From positions 2,566,211 through 2,630,210 of the forward strand of contig NZ_KB235922.1 in the NCBI RefSeq assembly GCF_000332195.1: DNA of 64,000 bases. Reading direction: 5' to 3'. The notes below the pieces were generated by a model. It searched no databases and was not told the DNA's origin. It was given only the letters and a program-made list of their open reading frames with translations. Position 1 is the first letter of the stretch, and the number at the start of each line of letters is the position of its first letter. Position numbers and translations under genes: made by a program. Origin of the DNA: Pleurocapsa sp. PCC 7319 (GTDB lineage: Bacteria; Cyanobacteriota; Cyanobacteriia; Cyanobacteriales; Xenococcaceae). This document shows positions 44,531 through 53,182 of the stretch, in pieces.

Positions 44531-47500
44531 TTAATTTGATACTTGTAAACTAGAACCCTTATCTCCCTTGTATACCTCGATTCTGGTTTGGAAAGCTTCT
44601 TTGAATTGAGGCATATGAGTCACGGTTAAAATACAGGCAAAGTCCGAAGCGATCGCATTGATAGCCCCAACTAATCTATTACATCCTTCGGAATCTTGGG
44701 TGCCAAAACCTTCATCTACAATTAACATCTGTAAAGCTGTTCCTGAGCGTTGGGCAAGGAGTTTAGCTAAAGCTAATCGCACTGAAAAATTGATCCGAAA
44801 TGCTTCTCCCCCTGAGTAAGTTTCATAAGGACGAGTTCCTCCAGCATCAGCAATTAAAATATCTAGGGTATCAATTAGTTTGGTTTTTTTCTTGGATGTT
44901 CCTTTTGATGCTCTTTGAGTCAGAAACTGGACGTGGAACTGATTCCCAGTTAGTCTGGCTAAAATTTGGTTAGCCTTAGCTTCTAGCTGAGGTAGGATGT
45001 TTTCAATCGTCAAAGCCTGAATGCCATTTTTTCCAAAAGCTTGAGTTAATTCTTGATAGATACGATATTGCTTTTCGTATTCCTTAAGTTGATTTTCAGT
45101 ATCCTGATGCTGATTTTTTAAACTATCTATTTGAGTTAGAGACTGCTGCACTCTACCACTACGGGATATTAGTTCATCTAGCTGTTGACGACGTTGATAA
45201 ATTTGCTGCTCTAAGGCTTTAATTTCTTGGCGATTATCAGCAATATTTTCTCGTTGAGCAAGATGATATTGTAATTTATCTTGGCTACTTTGTTTATCCT
45301 GAAGTCTTTGTTGCAATAGTTGTTCTAATTCAACTAATTTAGTCTTAAGCTGCGGATATTCTTGTTTGGCTTTTTGTAATTCTTGATGTCTAAATTGACA
45401 AGCCTGAGATTGTCTTAAAGATGTCAGCAAATTTTGATGAATGGTGCGATCATAATTTAATTCTAGAATTTGCTGTTCGATCAGATTGATTTTCTGCTGT
45501 ATTGTTGAATTAATATGTAATTTTTCTAAAGTCGTTTGTAAATCGCTAATTTTTTTGATTAAGGGAGGTTTCTGCTGCTCTAATTTTGCTTGCCGCTTTT
45601 TAGCATCTTCGATTTTAGCCTGTTTAATTTCTGCCCAGCGCAAACTGTTAACTTCTCCCCGAACTAAAGCATGAGTTTGCTCATCATAATTGAGAGTTGC
45701 TAGTTCTCCTTCAACCTGCTTAATTTCGTCCTGTAATTCCTGGGCAAAGTTACCATTTTGCAAACACAATTCTAGATGCTTTTTTTCTTCTTGGGCAACT
45801 TGTAGCTGTTCGTACATCTCCTCGCTAGCTTCTAATTGAGCCTCCAACTGTCCAAATTGCTGCTGTAAGAAATCATAAGGAGAAATTTCTTGGGAGATTG
45901 CTTGATACTCCTGACGCAATAATTGTAATTCGCGATCGCAAGTAGATAATTGCTCTCTGATTACCCAAATTTGCTCTTGTATTTCCTGTTGTTTTTGTTG
46001 GGTTTTTCCCACCACCTGATGACGGTGGAGATCGTCTAATTCGCGATCGCATAGCGGACAACAGGCATCTGGGTTCGATAGCATTTGCAACTTTTGTTGT
46101 AACTCCTGCCACTGTCTCTCATAGATGCGTTGGTTTTCCTGTAATTTATAGCGAAACTCTTTTCTTTCTGTTCCTTTTTCTTCAACTCTTTTTTGATAAA
46201 TGCGCTTTTTGTCTAACTCTTCTATTTGAGCATCTACGGTTAATAATTGCTTTCTTTGTTCGGGTGCTTTCTCAATATCTTCTGCTAACTTTTTAGCGGA
46301 ATTATGTATTTGTTCGAGCTTAGCAGCTAATTTTGCTTCTTCTCGATTAATTTGAGTTTGTAAATTATTTTTCTGTTTGATTAAGGGAGAAATATACTGT
46401 TGTATTTTATCTAATTCTTTTAGCTCCTTACGACTGGTTTCTAGCTTGACTAGTGCTATCTCAACATCATCAGTTTTAGACAAAATTTTAGTTATTTCCT
46501 GTTCTTGTTGATTGATACCTTCAATCTGAGTTTGTAGCTGATTGATCTGTAAATTCAACTCATTCTTTTGCTGTTCCAACTCTTTTTCTAGCTGCTGTTT
46601 TTGCTGGTGTGCTTCCTGATGAGTAACGAACTTGGTAGAGAGTTCTTTTTCCTGAGTTTGCCAATCTAATAACTGATCGTATTTAGCTACAATTTCTGCT
46701 TCTAAATTTACTAATTTATCTAGTGATCCCAATTCTGCTGTTAAAGCATTAATATCTTTCTGAGCGCGATCGCAATCCTGAGTCAAATTCTGATGTTGGG
46801 TTTGCTGAATGTTAAACTGCTGTTCCCAAGTTTGACGCTGATATTCAATTGCTTGTAGTTGTTGTAAACGAGAGCGAGCACTATCCTGTATTTTCTGTAA
46901 TTTAGTTAATTCCTGTTGTAAATTAGCAAATTCGGCAACAATTCCTTTTCTTTGCTCTATTTCGACGACTAATGGTTCTAAATTTAATTTTAACTGCTCT
47001 ATTTTGCCTTTGTATTCTTTGGCAGCATCTTTAGCTTTAGCCGCCAACTCTTCATAACGGTCTAACTTTAACAAGTCTGCCAATATTTGCTTGCGTTCGC
47101 TGGGACGACGTAACATAAACTCATCAGCCCTACCCTGGCGTAAATATGCCGAGTTGGTGAAGGTATCATAGTCTAGTTTTAAACAAGCGATAATTTCTTC
47201 TTGAGTAGCTCTCAACCCTTTGGCTGTCAAGGAACGAAAATTCCCCGCTTTTGTTTCCACTTGAAATTCTAACGAGCTACTCCTACCTCTAGGGCGAGAG
47301 CGAATAATGCGATAGGTTTGATTATTACAACGAAACTCAAAATCAACCCGAACATTTTGGGCATTGCCATGAATCACATCGTCCTCTGTTGCAGCCCGAC
47401 TTTTCCCCCAAATTACCCAGGTAATTGCCTCTAAGAGCGAAGATTTCCCAGCACCATTTGCTCCACATATACAGGCAGTATGTAACCCTCTGAAGTTTAA

Positions 47501-47554
47501 GGTAGCATCTCGGTAACTCAAAAAGTTTTTTAAAGTCAGTTGCAACGGAATCAT
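44531..47554 (-). CDS. sbcC: SbcC/Rad50-type exonuclease ATPase subunit
   Basis: 1007 residues. Walker A is GANGAGKSSL (31-40), followed by a long coiled coil, a zinc-hook CPLCDREL near the middle (about residue 500), a second coiled coil, the ABC signature YSGGEAFRINFSVRLALAKL and Walker B MLIVDEGFGTQD. It partners with the nuclease SbcD, which is not adjacent here. The N-terminal MIPLQLTLKNFLSYRDATLN is typical of the family. Processes hairpins and double-strand ends, including those formed by palindromic repeats of the kind common in this window. Confidence 0.93.
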   Translation of the reverse strand: MIPLQLTLKNFLSYRDATLNFRGLHTACICGANGAGKSSLLEAITWVIWGKSRAATEDDVIHGNAQNVRVDFEFRCNNQTYRIIRSRPRGRSSSLEFQVETKAGNFRSLTAKGLRATQEEIIACLKLDYDTFTNSAYLRQGRADEFMLRRPSERKQILADLLKLDRYEELAAKAKDAAKEYKGKIEQLKLNLEPLVVEIEQRKGIVAEFANLQQELTKLQKIQDSARSRLQQLQAIEYQRQTWEQQFNIQQTQHQNLTQDCDRAQKDINALTAELGSLDKLVNLEAEIVAKYDQLLDWQTQEKELSTKFVTHQEAHQQKQQLEKELEQQKNELNLQINQLQTQIEGINQQEQEITKILSKTDDVEIALVKLETSRKELKELDKIQQYISPLIKQKNNLQTQINREEAKLAAKLEQIHNSAKKLAEDIEKAPEQRKQLLTVDAQIEELDKKRIYQKRVEEKGTERKEFRYKLQENQRIYERQWQELQQKLQMLSNPDACCPLCDRELDDLHRHQVVGKTQQKQQEIQEQIWVIREQLSTCDRELQLLRQEYQAISQEISPYDFLQQQFGQLEAQLEASEEMYEQLQVAQEEKKHLELCLQNGNFAQELQDEIKQVEGELATLNYDEQTHALVRGEVNSLRWAEIKQAKIEDAKKRQAKLEQQKPPLIKKISDLQTTLEKLHINSTIQQKINLIEQQILELNYDRTIHQNLLTSLRQSQACQFRHQELQKAKQEYPQLKTKLVELEQLLQQRLQDKQSSQDKLQYHLAQRENIADNRQEIKALEQQIYQRRQQLDELISRSGRVQQSLTQIDSLKNQHQDTENQLKEYEKQYRIYQELTQAFGKNGIQALTIENILPQLEAKANQILARLTGNQFHVQFLTQRASKGTSKKKTKLIDTLDILIADAGGTRPYETYSGGEAFRINFSVRLALAKLLAQRSGTALQMLIVDEGFGTQDSEGCNRLVGAINAIASDFACILTVTHMPQFKEAFQTRIEVYKGDKGSSLQVSN

Positions 47555-47753
47555 GCTTTATGACAACGTCCTCCAAGATAAAATGAAACTATTTAGTATC
47601 TTGGCATTATTTTTTAGTCTATGGTTGTGTTTTGAGGGATTCTAGTTTTTCATCGCTGTATTTCATAAAAATCAACAAAACATTTATCAAAAAAGCTATA
47701 AGCTCTAAGCCTTAAGCTCTAAGCTCTGGAGTTTACTCATGTAAATAGAAAGA

Positions 47754-47838
47754 CACTTCGTTGGCAAGCCAGTCCGTTGCGGAGGTTCCCTCCGTTGAAG
47801 GAACTGGCGCGGGGTTCCCCGCTTAAAGCGAGGAAGTG
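47754..47838. repeat. Nested hairpin repeat, copy A
   Basis: CACTTC (47754-47759) pairs with GAAGTG (47833-47838); within it GCCAGT...AACTGGC (47768-47808) flanks GCGGAGG-TTC-CCTCC, and next to it lies GCGGGG-TTC-CCCGC. The pattern is of short hairpins inserted within each other. The rest of the 47555-47989 gap contains heptamer runs of AAGCTCT/TAAGCTC type (47696-47731), more of the TAGCTAA/TAGCTGA type (47853-47876), and the nrtS promoter region. Confidence 0.7.
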
Positions 47839-47989
47839 CCGAACTAGAAGGACTTATAGCTAATAGCTGATAGCTGCGGCTTTGCCGCTTGATCCTTCAA
47901 ATCAATGTTGATGCTCTAGTCACTTTTGTTAAATTGTAAATTATGCTACAGATAAAATATTAAGTTTTTTTAAAAATCTTTTTTTCATA

Positions 47990-48220
47990 ATGAACGGATT
48001 TGTACAAGCGTTATTCGACTCTAGATTTGCTCCCACAGCTTTCAGAGTTTCTCTGATCGTGGGATCAATTCTTTTTACTATTAATCACGGATCGGCATTG
48101 GCAAAAGCAGAAATGACTCGAACTCGATGGTTATCGGGATTGATTACCTACCTAGTTCCTTATAGCGTTAATATTCATGGTCAATACACCAGTCGTTCTC
48201 GCAGTTCGCTTAAAGGCTAA
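47990..48220 (+). CDS. nrtS: Nitrate/nitrite transporter NrtS-like protein
   Basis: 76 residues with two hydrophobic helices: FRVSLIVGSILFTINHGSAL and WLSGLITYLVPYSVNIHGQY, joined by a basic loop (MTRTR). This is the small NrtS family known from cyanobacteria and other bacteria, which forms nitrate/nitrite transporters from one or two tiny subunits. A Lys/Arg-rich tail follows. Only one copy is here. It is followed by the M20 amidohydrolase after 38 bases on the same strand. Confidence 0.8.
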   Translation: MNGFVQALFDSRFAPTAFRVSLIVGSILFTINHGSALAKAEMTRTRWLSGLITYLVPYSVNIHGQYTSRSRSSLKG

Positions 48221-48258
48221 TTTAATTTATTTCTTGATTTAAAAAGTTGATATAAAAA

Positions 48259-49476
48259 ATGGTTTTCACTGTTTCTCAGGCTCAGTCAGTTGATTTAAGC
48301 CAAATTCGCCCTGAAATACGTAACTTACAATCGAACTTAGTTGAGTGGCGACGTAAGCTGCATCAAAAACCAGAATTAGGCTTTCAAGAGAAAATCACAG
48401 CGGAATTTATTCGGCAAAAACTACAGGAGTGGCATATTGACCACCAAACTGGAATTGCTAAAACAGGTATTGTCGCTACCATTATCAGCAACTCTCCAGG
48501 AAAGGTACTAGCAATTCGAGCCGACATGGATGCTTTGCCAATTCAGGAAGCTAACGAAGTACCCTATCGATCGCAGCACGACGGTAAAATGCACGCTTGC
48601 GGACACGATGGTCATACAGCGATCGCTCTTGGTACAGCTTATTATCTTGCTCAACATAAAGATGATTGGCAAGGCACTGTAAAAATTATTTTCCAACCCG
48701 CTGAGGAAGGTCCTGGGGGAGCGAAACCTATGATTGAAGCGGGGGTATTACATAATCCTGATGTGGATGCCATTATCGGGCTACATCTTTGGAATAATTT
48801 GCCATTGGGAACTGTAGGAGTTCGTAGTGGAGCATTGATGGCAGCAGTAGAATGTTTTCGTTGTCAGATTTTAGGCAAAGGTGGTCATGGGGCAATGCCC
48901 GATCAGACTGTTGATTCTATTATCGTCGCTAGCCAGATCGTTAATGCCTTGCAGACTATTGTTTCTCGTAATGTTAAACCTTTGGATGCTGCTGTCGTCA
49001 CAGTAGGCGAGTTTCATGCTGGTACAGCTTTAAATGTTATTGCTGATACCGCTGAAATGAGTGGCACAATTCGTTATTTTAATCCTGACCTAGAAAATTT
49101 AATTAGAGAAAGACTTGAAGCTATTATTGCTGGTATTTGCCAGATGCACGGTGCCAACTATGAACTTAACCATTGGCAACTCTATCCACCCACAATTAAT
49201 GATAGTGCGATCGCCGAATTAGTTCATTCTGTAGCAACCGAAGTAGTGGAAACCCCGATCGGGGTCGTGCCAGAGTGTCAAACCATGGGTGGGGAAGATA
49301 TGTCTTTCTTCTTACAGCAAGTACCAGGTTGTTATTTTTTCTTGGGTTCGGCTAATCCAGATAAAGGTTTAGCCTATCCTCATCATCATCCTCGTTTTGA
49401 CTTTGACGAAACTGCTTTGGGTATGGGAGTGGAAATGTTTATCCGTTGTGTGGAAAAGTTTTTGAATAACGCTTGA
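48259..49476 (+). CDS. M20-family amidohydrolase (IAA-amino acid hydrolase type)
   Basis: 405 residues. The dinuclear metal site is in RADMDALPIQE, MHACGHDGHTAI and IFQPAEEGPGGAKPMIEAG (Cys and His ligands plus the catalytic Glu-Glu), with the lid dimerisation domain beginning GKGGHGAMPDQTVDSI, and a C-terminal MGGEDMSFFLQQVPG. Removes acyl or amino-acid groups from N-acyl amino acids, possibly including auxin conjugates. The last residues and the TGA stop lie in a dispersed repeat (49470-49567), so the C-terminus was set by the repeat. Confidence 0.92.
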   Translation: MVFTVSQAQSVDLSQIRPEIRNLQSNLVEWRRKLHQKPELGFQEKITAEFIRQKLQEWHIDHQTGIAKTGIVATIISNSPGKVLAIRADMDALPIQEANEVPYRSQHDGKMHACGHDGHTAIALGTAYYLAQHKDDWQGTVKIIFQPAEEGPGGAKPMIEAGVLHNPDVDAIIGLHLWNNLPLGTVGVRSGALMAAVECFRCQILGKGGHGAMPDQTVDSIIVASQIVNALQTIVSRNVKPLDAAVVTVGEFHAGTALNVIADTAEMSGTIRYFNPDLENLIRERLEAIIAGICQMHGANYELNHWQLYPPTINDSAIAELVHSVATEVVETPIGVVPECQTMGGEDMSFFLQQVPGCYFFLGSANPDKGLAYPHHHPRFDFDETALGMGVEMFIRCVEKFLNNA

Positions 49477-49567
49477 TGCCGATTAATAATGCTTAATTCT
49501 GAACTATCTTGTTGTTAATTTATCCTTCAAAACCATATTTATCTCTGGGGGAACTTTCCCCCATATG
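49470..49567 (+). repeat. About 98-bp dispersed repeat, copy 2
   Basis: Near-identical to 5061-5157 (CGCTTGATG through TTATCTCTGGG and GAACTTTCCCC). The M20 amidohydrolase stop codon TGA (49474-49476) lies inside it. Confidence 0.85.
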
Positions 49568-49587
49568 CGAAGCGGTATCCTTTAGGA
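49567..49587 (+). repeat. Short repeat related to the 22288 insertion
   Basis: GCGAAGCGGTATCCTTTAGG plus A resembles the 23-nt insertion in the IS630 transposase. It sits exactly at the right end of the longer dispersed repeat. A GGGGAAG-TGACGG-CTTCCCC hairpin follows at 49600-49619. Confidence 0.6.
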
Positions 49588-49672
49588 GACCCCCAGTTGG
49601 GGAAGTGACGGCTTCCCCAAGCCCCTTCGTAACTAAAGTTTAGTCAAAATATCTACTTTGCTAGCTAATTCC

Positions 49673-49697
49673 TACTTGAAATGACGAGTTTGATTCA
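49673..49697 (+). repeat. 25-bp dispersed repeat, copy 1
   Basis: TACTTGAAATGACGAGTTT followed by GATTCA; 24 of 25 bases are identical to 53073-53097. Non-coding on both sides. Confidence 0.7.
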
Positions 49698-49707
49698 CAC
49701 ATTCTTG

Positions 49708-50079
49708 CTATTGATCGACAAAGCCAACCAATTTAACTATTTCCTGTTGCTGATTAAATTCACCAAAAAACATTCCCTGAGTAAAGATATTGCCATCTGG
49801 TTTAGTTAATTGCCAACGAAATCGGAAAAAATTGTGATGGATATCTGGAGTTGAGACTAGACTAATTTTTAATTCGGGAAATTTGCTACGAAACTGAGCG
49901 ATAAATTGTGAGTGTAGCTCTGGCGTTTCAATCAAATCAGGCAAGTGGGAATCAGCATATAGACAATTGGAAGCCAGAACTTTGCTCATGATTGAGGATC
50001 TTTGTTCTTGGTCTGAGGTATTCCAGGCTGATAGATAGTCTCTAATTACCTGCTCAATTTCTGGTATCTGATTATTCAT
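49708..50079 (-). CDS. NTF2/SnoaL-like protein
   Basis: 123 residues forming one NTF2-like cone: a helical N-terminus with EQVIRDYLSAWNTSDQEQR, then SNCLYADSHLPDLIETPELH and later ISLVSTPDIHHNFFRFRWQL, NIFTQGMFFGEFN. SnoaL-like members are small-molecule cyclases or isomerases, but most are uncharacterised. No partner is evident. Confidence 0.75.
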   Translation of the reverse strand: MNNQIPEIEQVIRDYLSAWNTSDQEQRSSIMSKVLASNCLYADSHLPDLIETPELHSQFIAQFRSKFPELKISLVSTPDIHHNFFRFRWQLTKPDGNIFTQGMFFGEFNQQQEIVKLVGFVDQ

Positions 50080-50132
50080 TTGGTTAATATTTTAATGCCG
50101 AACAAATAAGAGCTTATAGCTTAAAGCCTAGC

Positions 50133-50222
50133 GCGACACTGCGGTCTTGTTGAGCCAGTTCGTTGGCGGGGTTCCCCGCTTAAAGAAACTGGCGTGGTTT
50201 CCGTGCCGCGAGCACGTGTCGC
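50133..50222. repeat. Nested hairpin repeat, copy B
   Basis: Three tiers: GCGACAC (50133-50139) pairs with GTGTCGC (50216-50222), GCCAGTT (50154-50160) pairs with AACTGGC (50187-50193), and GCGGGG-TTC-CCCGC forms the tip. It shares the GCCAGT...ACTGGC arms and the GGGGTTCCCC tip with copy A at 47754. AGCTTATAGC/GAGCTTAGAGC stretches flank it. Confidence 0.7.
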
Positions 50223-50319
50223 AAGAAGAGCTTAGAGCTAATAACAAAAATAATTCAAGCCGTTCCAGATTAGAATTAATTAATAAAGATACAAAACTTA
50301 AAATTTCAAACTGAAGCTT

Positions 50320-51225
50320 ATGACATCGGCGATCGCAATTGATAAAACTTCTAAAACTTGGCACTGGCGAGGTCACAAAATTACCTATCAACAAGCTGGA
50401 GAAACTGGTGCAGCAGTGGTATTGGTACATGGTTTTGGGGCATCGTGGGGACATTGGCGCAAAAATCTGCCTGTATTGGGTGAATCTTATCGTTGTTATG
50501 CGATCGATCTCATTGGCTTTGGTGGTTCGGCTAAACCAGAGCCAAATTCAGAAATTGAATATACTTTTGAAACCTGGGGAGCACAATTAGCAGATTTTTG
50601 TCGTGAAGTAGTAGGTGGTTCTGCTTTTTTAGTTGGTAATTCTATTGGCTGTATTGTGGTGATGCAAACCGCTGTAGATTATCCTGAGTTGGCTTTAGGA
50701 GTAGCAGCAATCAACTGCTCCATCAGACTATTGCACGATCGCAAGCGAGTTACATTACCCTGGTATCGTAATTATGGCTCGCTAGTAATGCAGCAGGTAT
50801 TAGGTAATAAGCAAATTGGAAGTTTCTTTTTTAAGCAAATTGCCAAACCCAAAGTAGTTCGCAACATATTATTGCAGGCTTACCGTCGTCCCGAAGCAGT
50901 CACCGACGAACTAATTGATATTTTGATGGGACCAGCGATGGACAAGGGAGCTGCCGATGTATTCCTGGCATTTACCCGTTACTCCCAAGGACCTTTACCA
51001 GAAGATTTGCTTCCTCGTCTGACCTGTCCGACAGTTTTGTTATGGGGTACAGAAGACCCTTGGGAACCCGCGGCAATGGGTAGAGAGCTAGGAGAGATAC
51101 CTACTGTTGATGAATTTATTCCCCTAGAGGGTCTAGGTCATTGTCCCCAAGACGAAGCTCCAGAAATCGTTAACCCTATATTATTAAACTGGATTCAACA
51201 GCTTGATAAATCAACAAAGTGCTAG
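50320..51225 (+). CDS. Alpha/beta-fold hydrolase
   Basis: 301 residues. LVHGFGASWGHWRKNLPVLG is the oxyanion-hole segment, Ser in FLVGNSIGCIVVMQ is the nucleophile (GxSxG), Asp lies in LLWGTEDPWEP, and His in LEGLGHCPQDEAPEIV. This matches a conserved cyanobacterial and plastid group of alpha/beta hydrolases related to haloalkane dehalogenases and chlorophyll-related esterases. Substrate unknown. The repeat at 50133 lies in its 5' upstream region. Confidence 0.88.
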   Translation: MTSAIAIDKTSKTWHWRGHKITYQQAGETGAAVVLVHGFGASWGHWRKNLPVLGESYRCYAIDLIGFGGSAKPEPNSEIEYTFETWGAQLADFCREVVGGSAFLVGNSIGCIVVMQTAVDYPELALGVAAINCSIRLLHDRKRVTLPWYRNYGSLVMQQVLGNKQIGSFFFKQIAKPKVVRNILLQAYRRPEAVTDELIDILMGPAMDKGAADVFLAFTRYSQGPLPEDLLPRLTCPTVLLWGTEDPWEPAAMGRELGEIPTVDEFIPLEGLGHCPQDEAPEIVNPILLNWIQQLDKSTKC

Positions 51226-51266
51226 ACATAAATGTCAAATAATAAAAGGTTATTGAATTTTAGCTA

Positions 51267-51701
51267 CTAGGCAAGGGTGATTGCGATCGCAAAACCACAA
51301 GCAATCCCAGATAATGCCGAGATAGTAGCTCCCATTGCTCGGGCAATTAAGAAAAATATTTTTGAACCCACAGTATCATCAATGCGATAGGCTCCATAGG
51401 GAGATGAAAATCCAATCATATGAAGCGTTCTAGCAATAGCAAATATGAGACAAAGACTCAGAACGAGTCGAGTTGACCCTGTGTTTATTTCCAACAAGGC
51501 AACAGAGGCGATAAAAATACCTGCATTTTCTGCTAGATTGCCGTGCCGACGCACTAACCTTTCAAGCGTGATATCGTCTTGAACTCCCATACCTTGTTTC
51601 TTCTTCGTTCGGTGCATCCCTACTGTGAGCATAAGCACTTGTTGCAAAACAATTAGATAGGCTGCCAGCCATGCTGAATAGATAACCATTCTTTTCGTCA
51701 C
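51267..51701 (-). CDS. MAPEG family membrane protein
   Basis: 144 residues, four helices. LERLVRRHGNLAENAGIFIA is the MAPEG signature (RxxGNxxEN, the glutathione-handling region), followed by ARTLHMIGFSS. MAPEG proteins are membrane glutathione-dependent enzymes. It is divergent from a LysR regulator with a 180-base gap, suggesting local regulation by it. Confidence 0.88.
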   Translation of the reverse strand: MTKRMVIYSAWLAAYLIVLQQVLMLTVGMHRTKKKQGMGVQDDITLERLVRRHGNLAENAGIFIASVALLEINTGSTRLVLSLCLIFAIARTLHMIGFSSPYGAYRIDDTVGSKIFFLIARAMGATISALSGIACGFAIAITLA

Positions 51702-51883
51702 TACTATTAACTTTGTTAGGCATCACAGAGTCCGGACTTCCGTGCTTCAGCCTTTGAATGAATATTATAGATTTGCAAAAATACGTTGTCATTACCTAGA
51801 AATGCAAATATTATTTGCGATAATACAATGCTTTTTTACTTTTTACTAATGGACAGCTTGATACGGTCTGGAGGGAGGGTTAT

Positions 51884-52768
51884 TTGAACTGGTCTGATCT
51901 AAAAATTTTGCTGGTGTTTGCTCGGGAAGGGACACTCCAAAAAGCGGCACAAAAGCTAGGAATGGATATCAGCACAGTGTCTCGTAGGATCCGGAACTTG
52001 GAAAATGATCTGGGTTCAAAAGTTGTTGAAAATGTAGGTGGTCGCTTGGTTTTCACCACCTATGGCGAACAAGCGGTGCAAACTGCGGAAGCCATGGCTG
52101 CGGAGTCCAACCATCTACAGCGTTTAATCAAAGGTGAAGAGAGTTTGCTGTCTGGAGTGTTGAGAGTGGCGCTCCTCGATGCCTTGGTGTTTTTTCATCA
52201 AGATCTTTTGCAGTCGTTCTCAGTTCAATATCCACATATCACCTTGGAATTGGTCTCCGGAACATCGCGTGTCCATAGTCTGACCCGCCGGGAAGCAGAT
52301 GTCGCTATTCGAGTTTCTAAACAACCAGATGACACGCTGGTGGGGATGCGGGCACTCCACATTGAATATGCAATTTATGCCCATCAATCTGTTGCAGAAA
52401 GGCCACCCACTCTCTGGGCAGATCTTCCGTGGATTGGCTGGGATCCAGCATTAAATGCTAGGAAGATCGATGCTTGGATGGAAAAACACGTCCCACTTGA
52501 GCAAATTCGTTTTCGAGTGGACAGTGCGATCGCTCAATTCACCCTTGTCGAAGCCGGATGCGGTGCCTGTATATTGCCTGTTGTATATGCCGACTTAAAC
52601 GATCAACTAGTGCGTTTGAGTGAAATTCTGGATGGATTTGACACTAATATATGGTTACTGACTCACCGTGATCTTAAACGGAATGGACGAGTTCAGGCTT
52701 TTTTCGAGCACTTCTATAAGGGGTTAGAGCCGTTGCGAAACAATGGGCGTAAACATTTGGAGAGCTAA
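51884..52768 (+). CDS. LysR-type transcriptional regulator
   Basis: 294 residues from a TTG start with AGGGAGGG upstream (51870-51880). N-terminal winged helix-turn-helix LLVFAREGTLQKAAQKLGMD then ISTVSRRIRNLENDLG, followed by a periplasmic-binding-type effector domain (LSGVLRVALLDALVFF, GCGACILPVVYADL). The gene is divergent from the MAPEG gene, so it probably controls that gene and itself. Its base composition is visibly richer in G and C than its neighbours, which may point to recent acquisition. Confidence 0.9.
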   Translation: MNWSDLKILLVFAREGTLQKAAQKLGMDISTVSRRIRNLENDLGSKVVENVGGRLVFTTYGEQAVQTAEAMAAESNHLQRLIKGEESLLSGVLRVALLDALVFFHQDLLQSFSVQYPHITLELVSGTSRVHSLTRREADVAIRVSKQPDDTLVGMRALHIEYAIYAHQSVAERPPTLWADLPWIGWDPALNARKIDAWMEKHVPLEQIRFRVDSAIAQFTLVEAGCGACILPVVYADLNDQLVRLSEILDGFDTNIWLLTHRDLKRNGRVQAFFEHFYKGLEPLRNNGRKHLES

Positions 52769-52808
52769 CTACTTACTATACTATTTGATTTTGATAATGT
52801 TAGAGTGA

Positions 52809-53040
52809 TTAGTCGTTTAATAAAGCTCGAAACTCTGCCTGTTGAAAATGAGTATCGGCAGTTAGTTCATCATTAATGCCTCGATTGTGTTGAGAGTAAA
52901 CGGGTTCTTTTCATCTCAATTTGATTAGCAAGTTTAACAGCCCGTAAATGATTTTGAGCGGTGACAGAAGATAGAGCGATTGGCTCTGCCAGTGCGCTTC
53001 GCGCGATCGCCAAAGAAGCATATAACAAAACTTCAGTCAT
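52809..53040 (-). pseudogene. Small gene with a hairpin-repeat insertion and a frameshift
   Basis: From the ATG at 53040 the frame reads MTEVLLYASLAIARSALAEP then IALSSVTAQNHLRAVKLANQ and on to a stop at 52873 (55 residues). Removing the nine residues coded by the 27-nt repeat gives YASLAIALSSVTAQN. If one T is skipped near 52883, the frame continues RGINDELTADTHFQQAEFRA and ends LLND at 52809. The original was about 69 residues. I do not recognise the family. Confidence 0.6.
52981..53007 (+). repeat. 27-nt double-hairpin repeat in a small gene
   Basis: GCGAT (52976-52980), then TGGC-TCT-GCCA, GT, GCGC-TTC-GCGC, GAT (27 nt), then CGC. Removing it restores GCGATCGC in frame. Same plan as 21973 and 32052. 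Confidence 0.85.
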
Positions 53041-53072
53041 TTTCAGAAAGAGTTTACCCTTACAAATATTTT

Positions 53073-53097
53073 TACTTGAAATGACGAGTTTAATTCA
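53073..53097 (+). repeat. 25-bp dispersed repeat, copy 2
   Basis: Matches 49673-49697 at 24 of 25 positions. It lies in the non-coding stretch before the small membrane-protein gene. Confidence 0.7.
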
Positions 53098-53182
53098 TAT
53101 AAGACGTTTGATATTATTTCGAGTTACTTGGGGAAGTATAGAACTATAGTAAGGTGATTGATTATTCTCGTAATTGATACTA

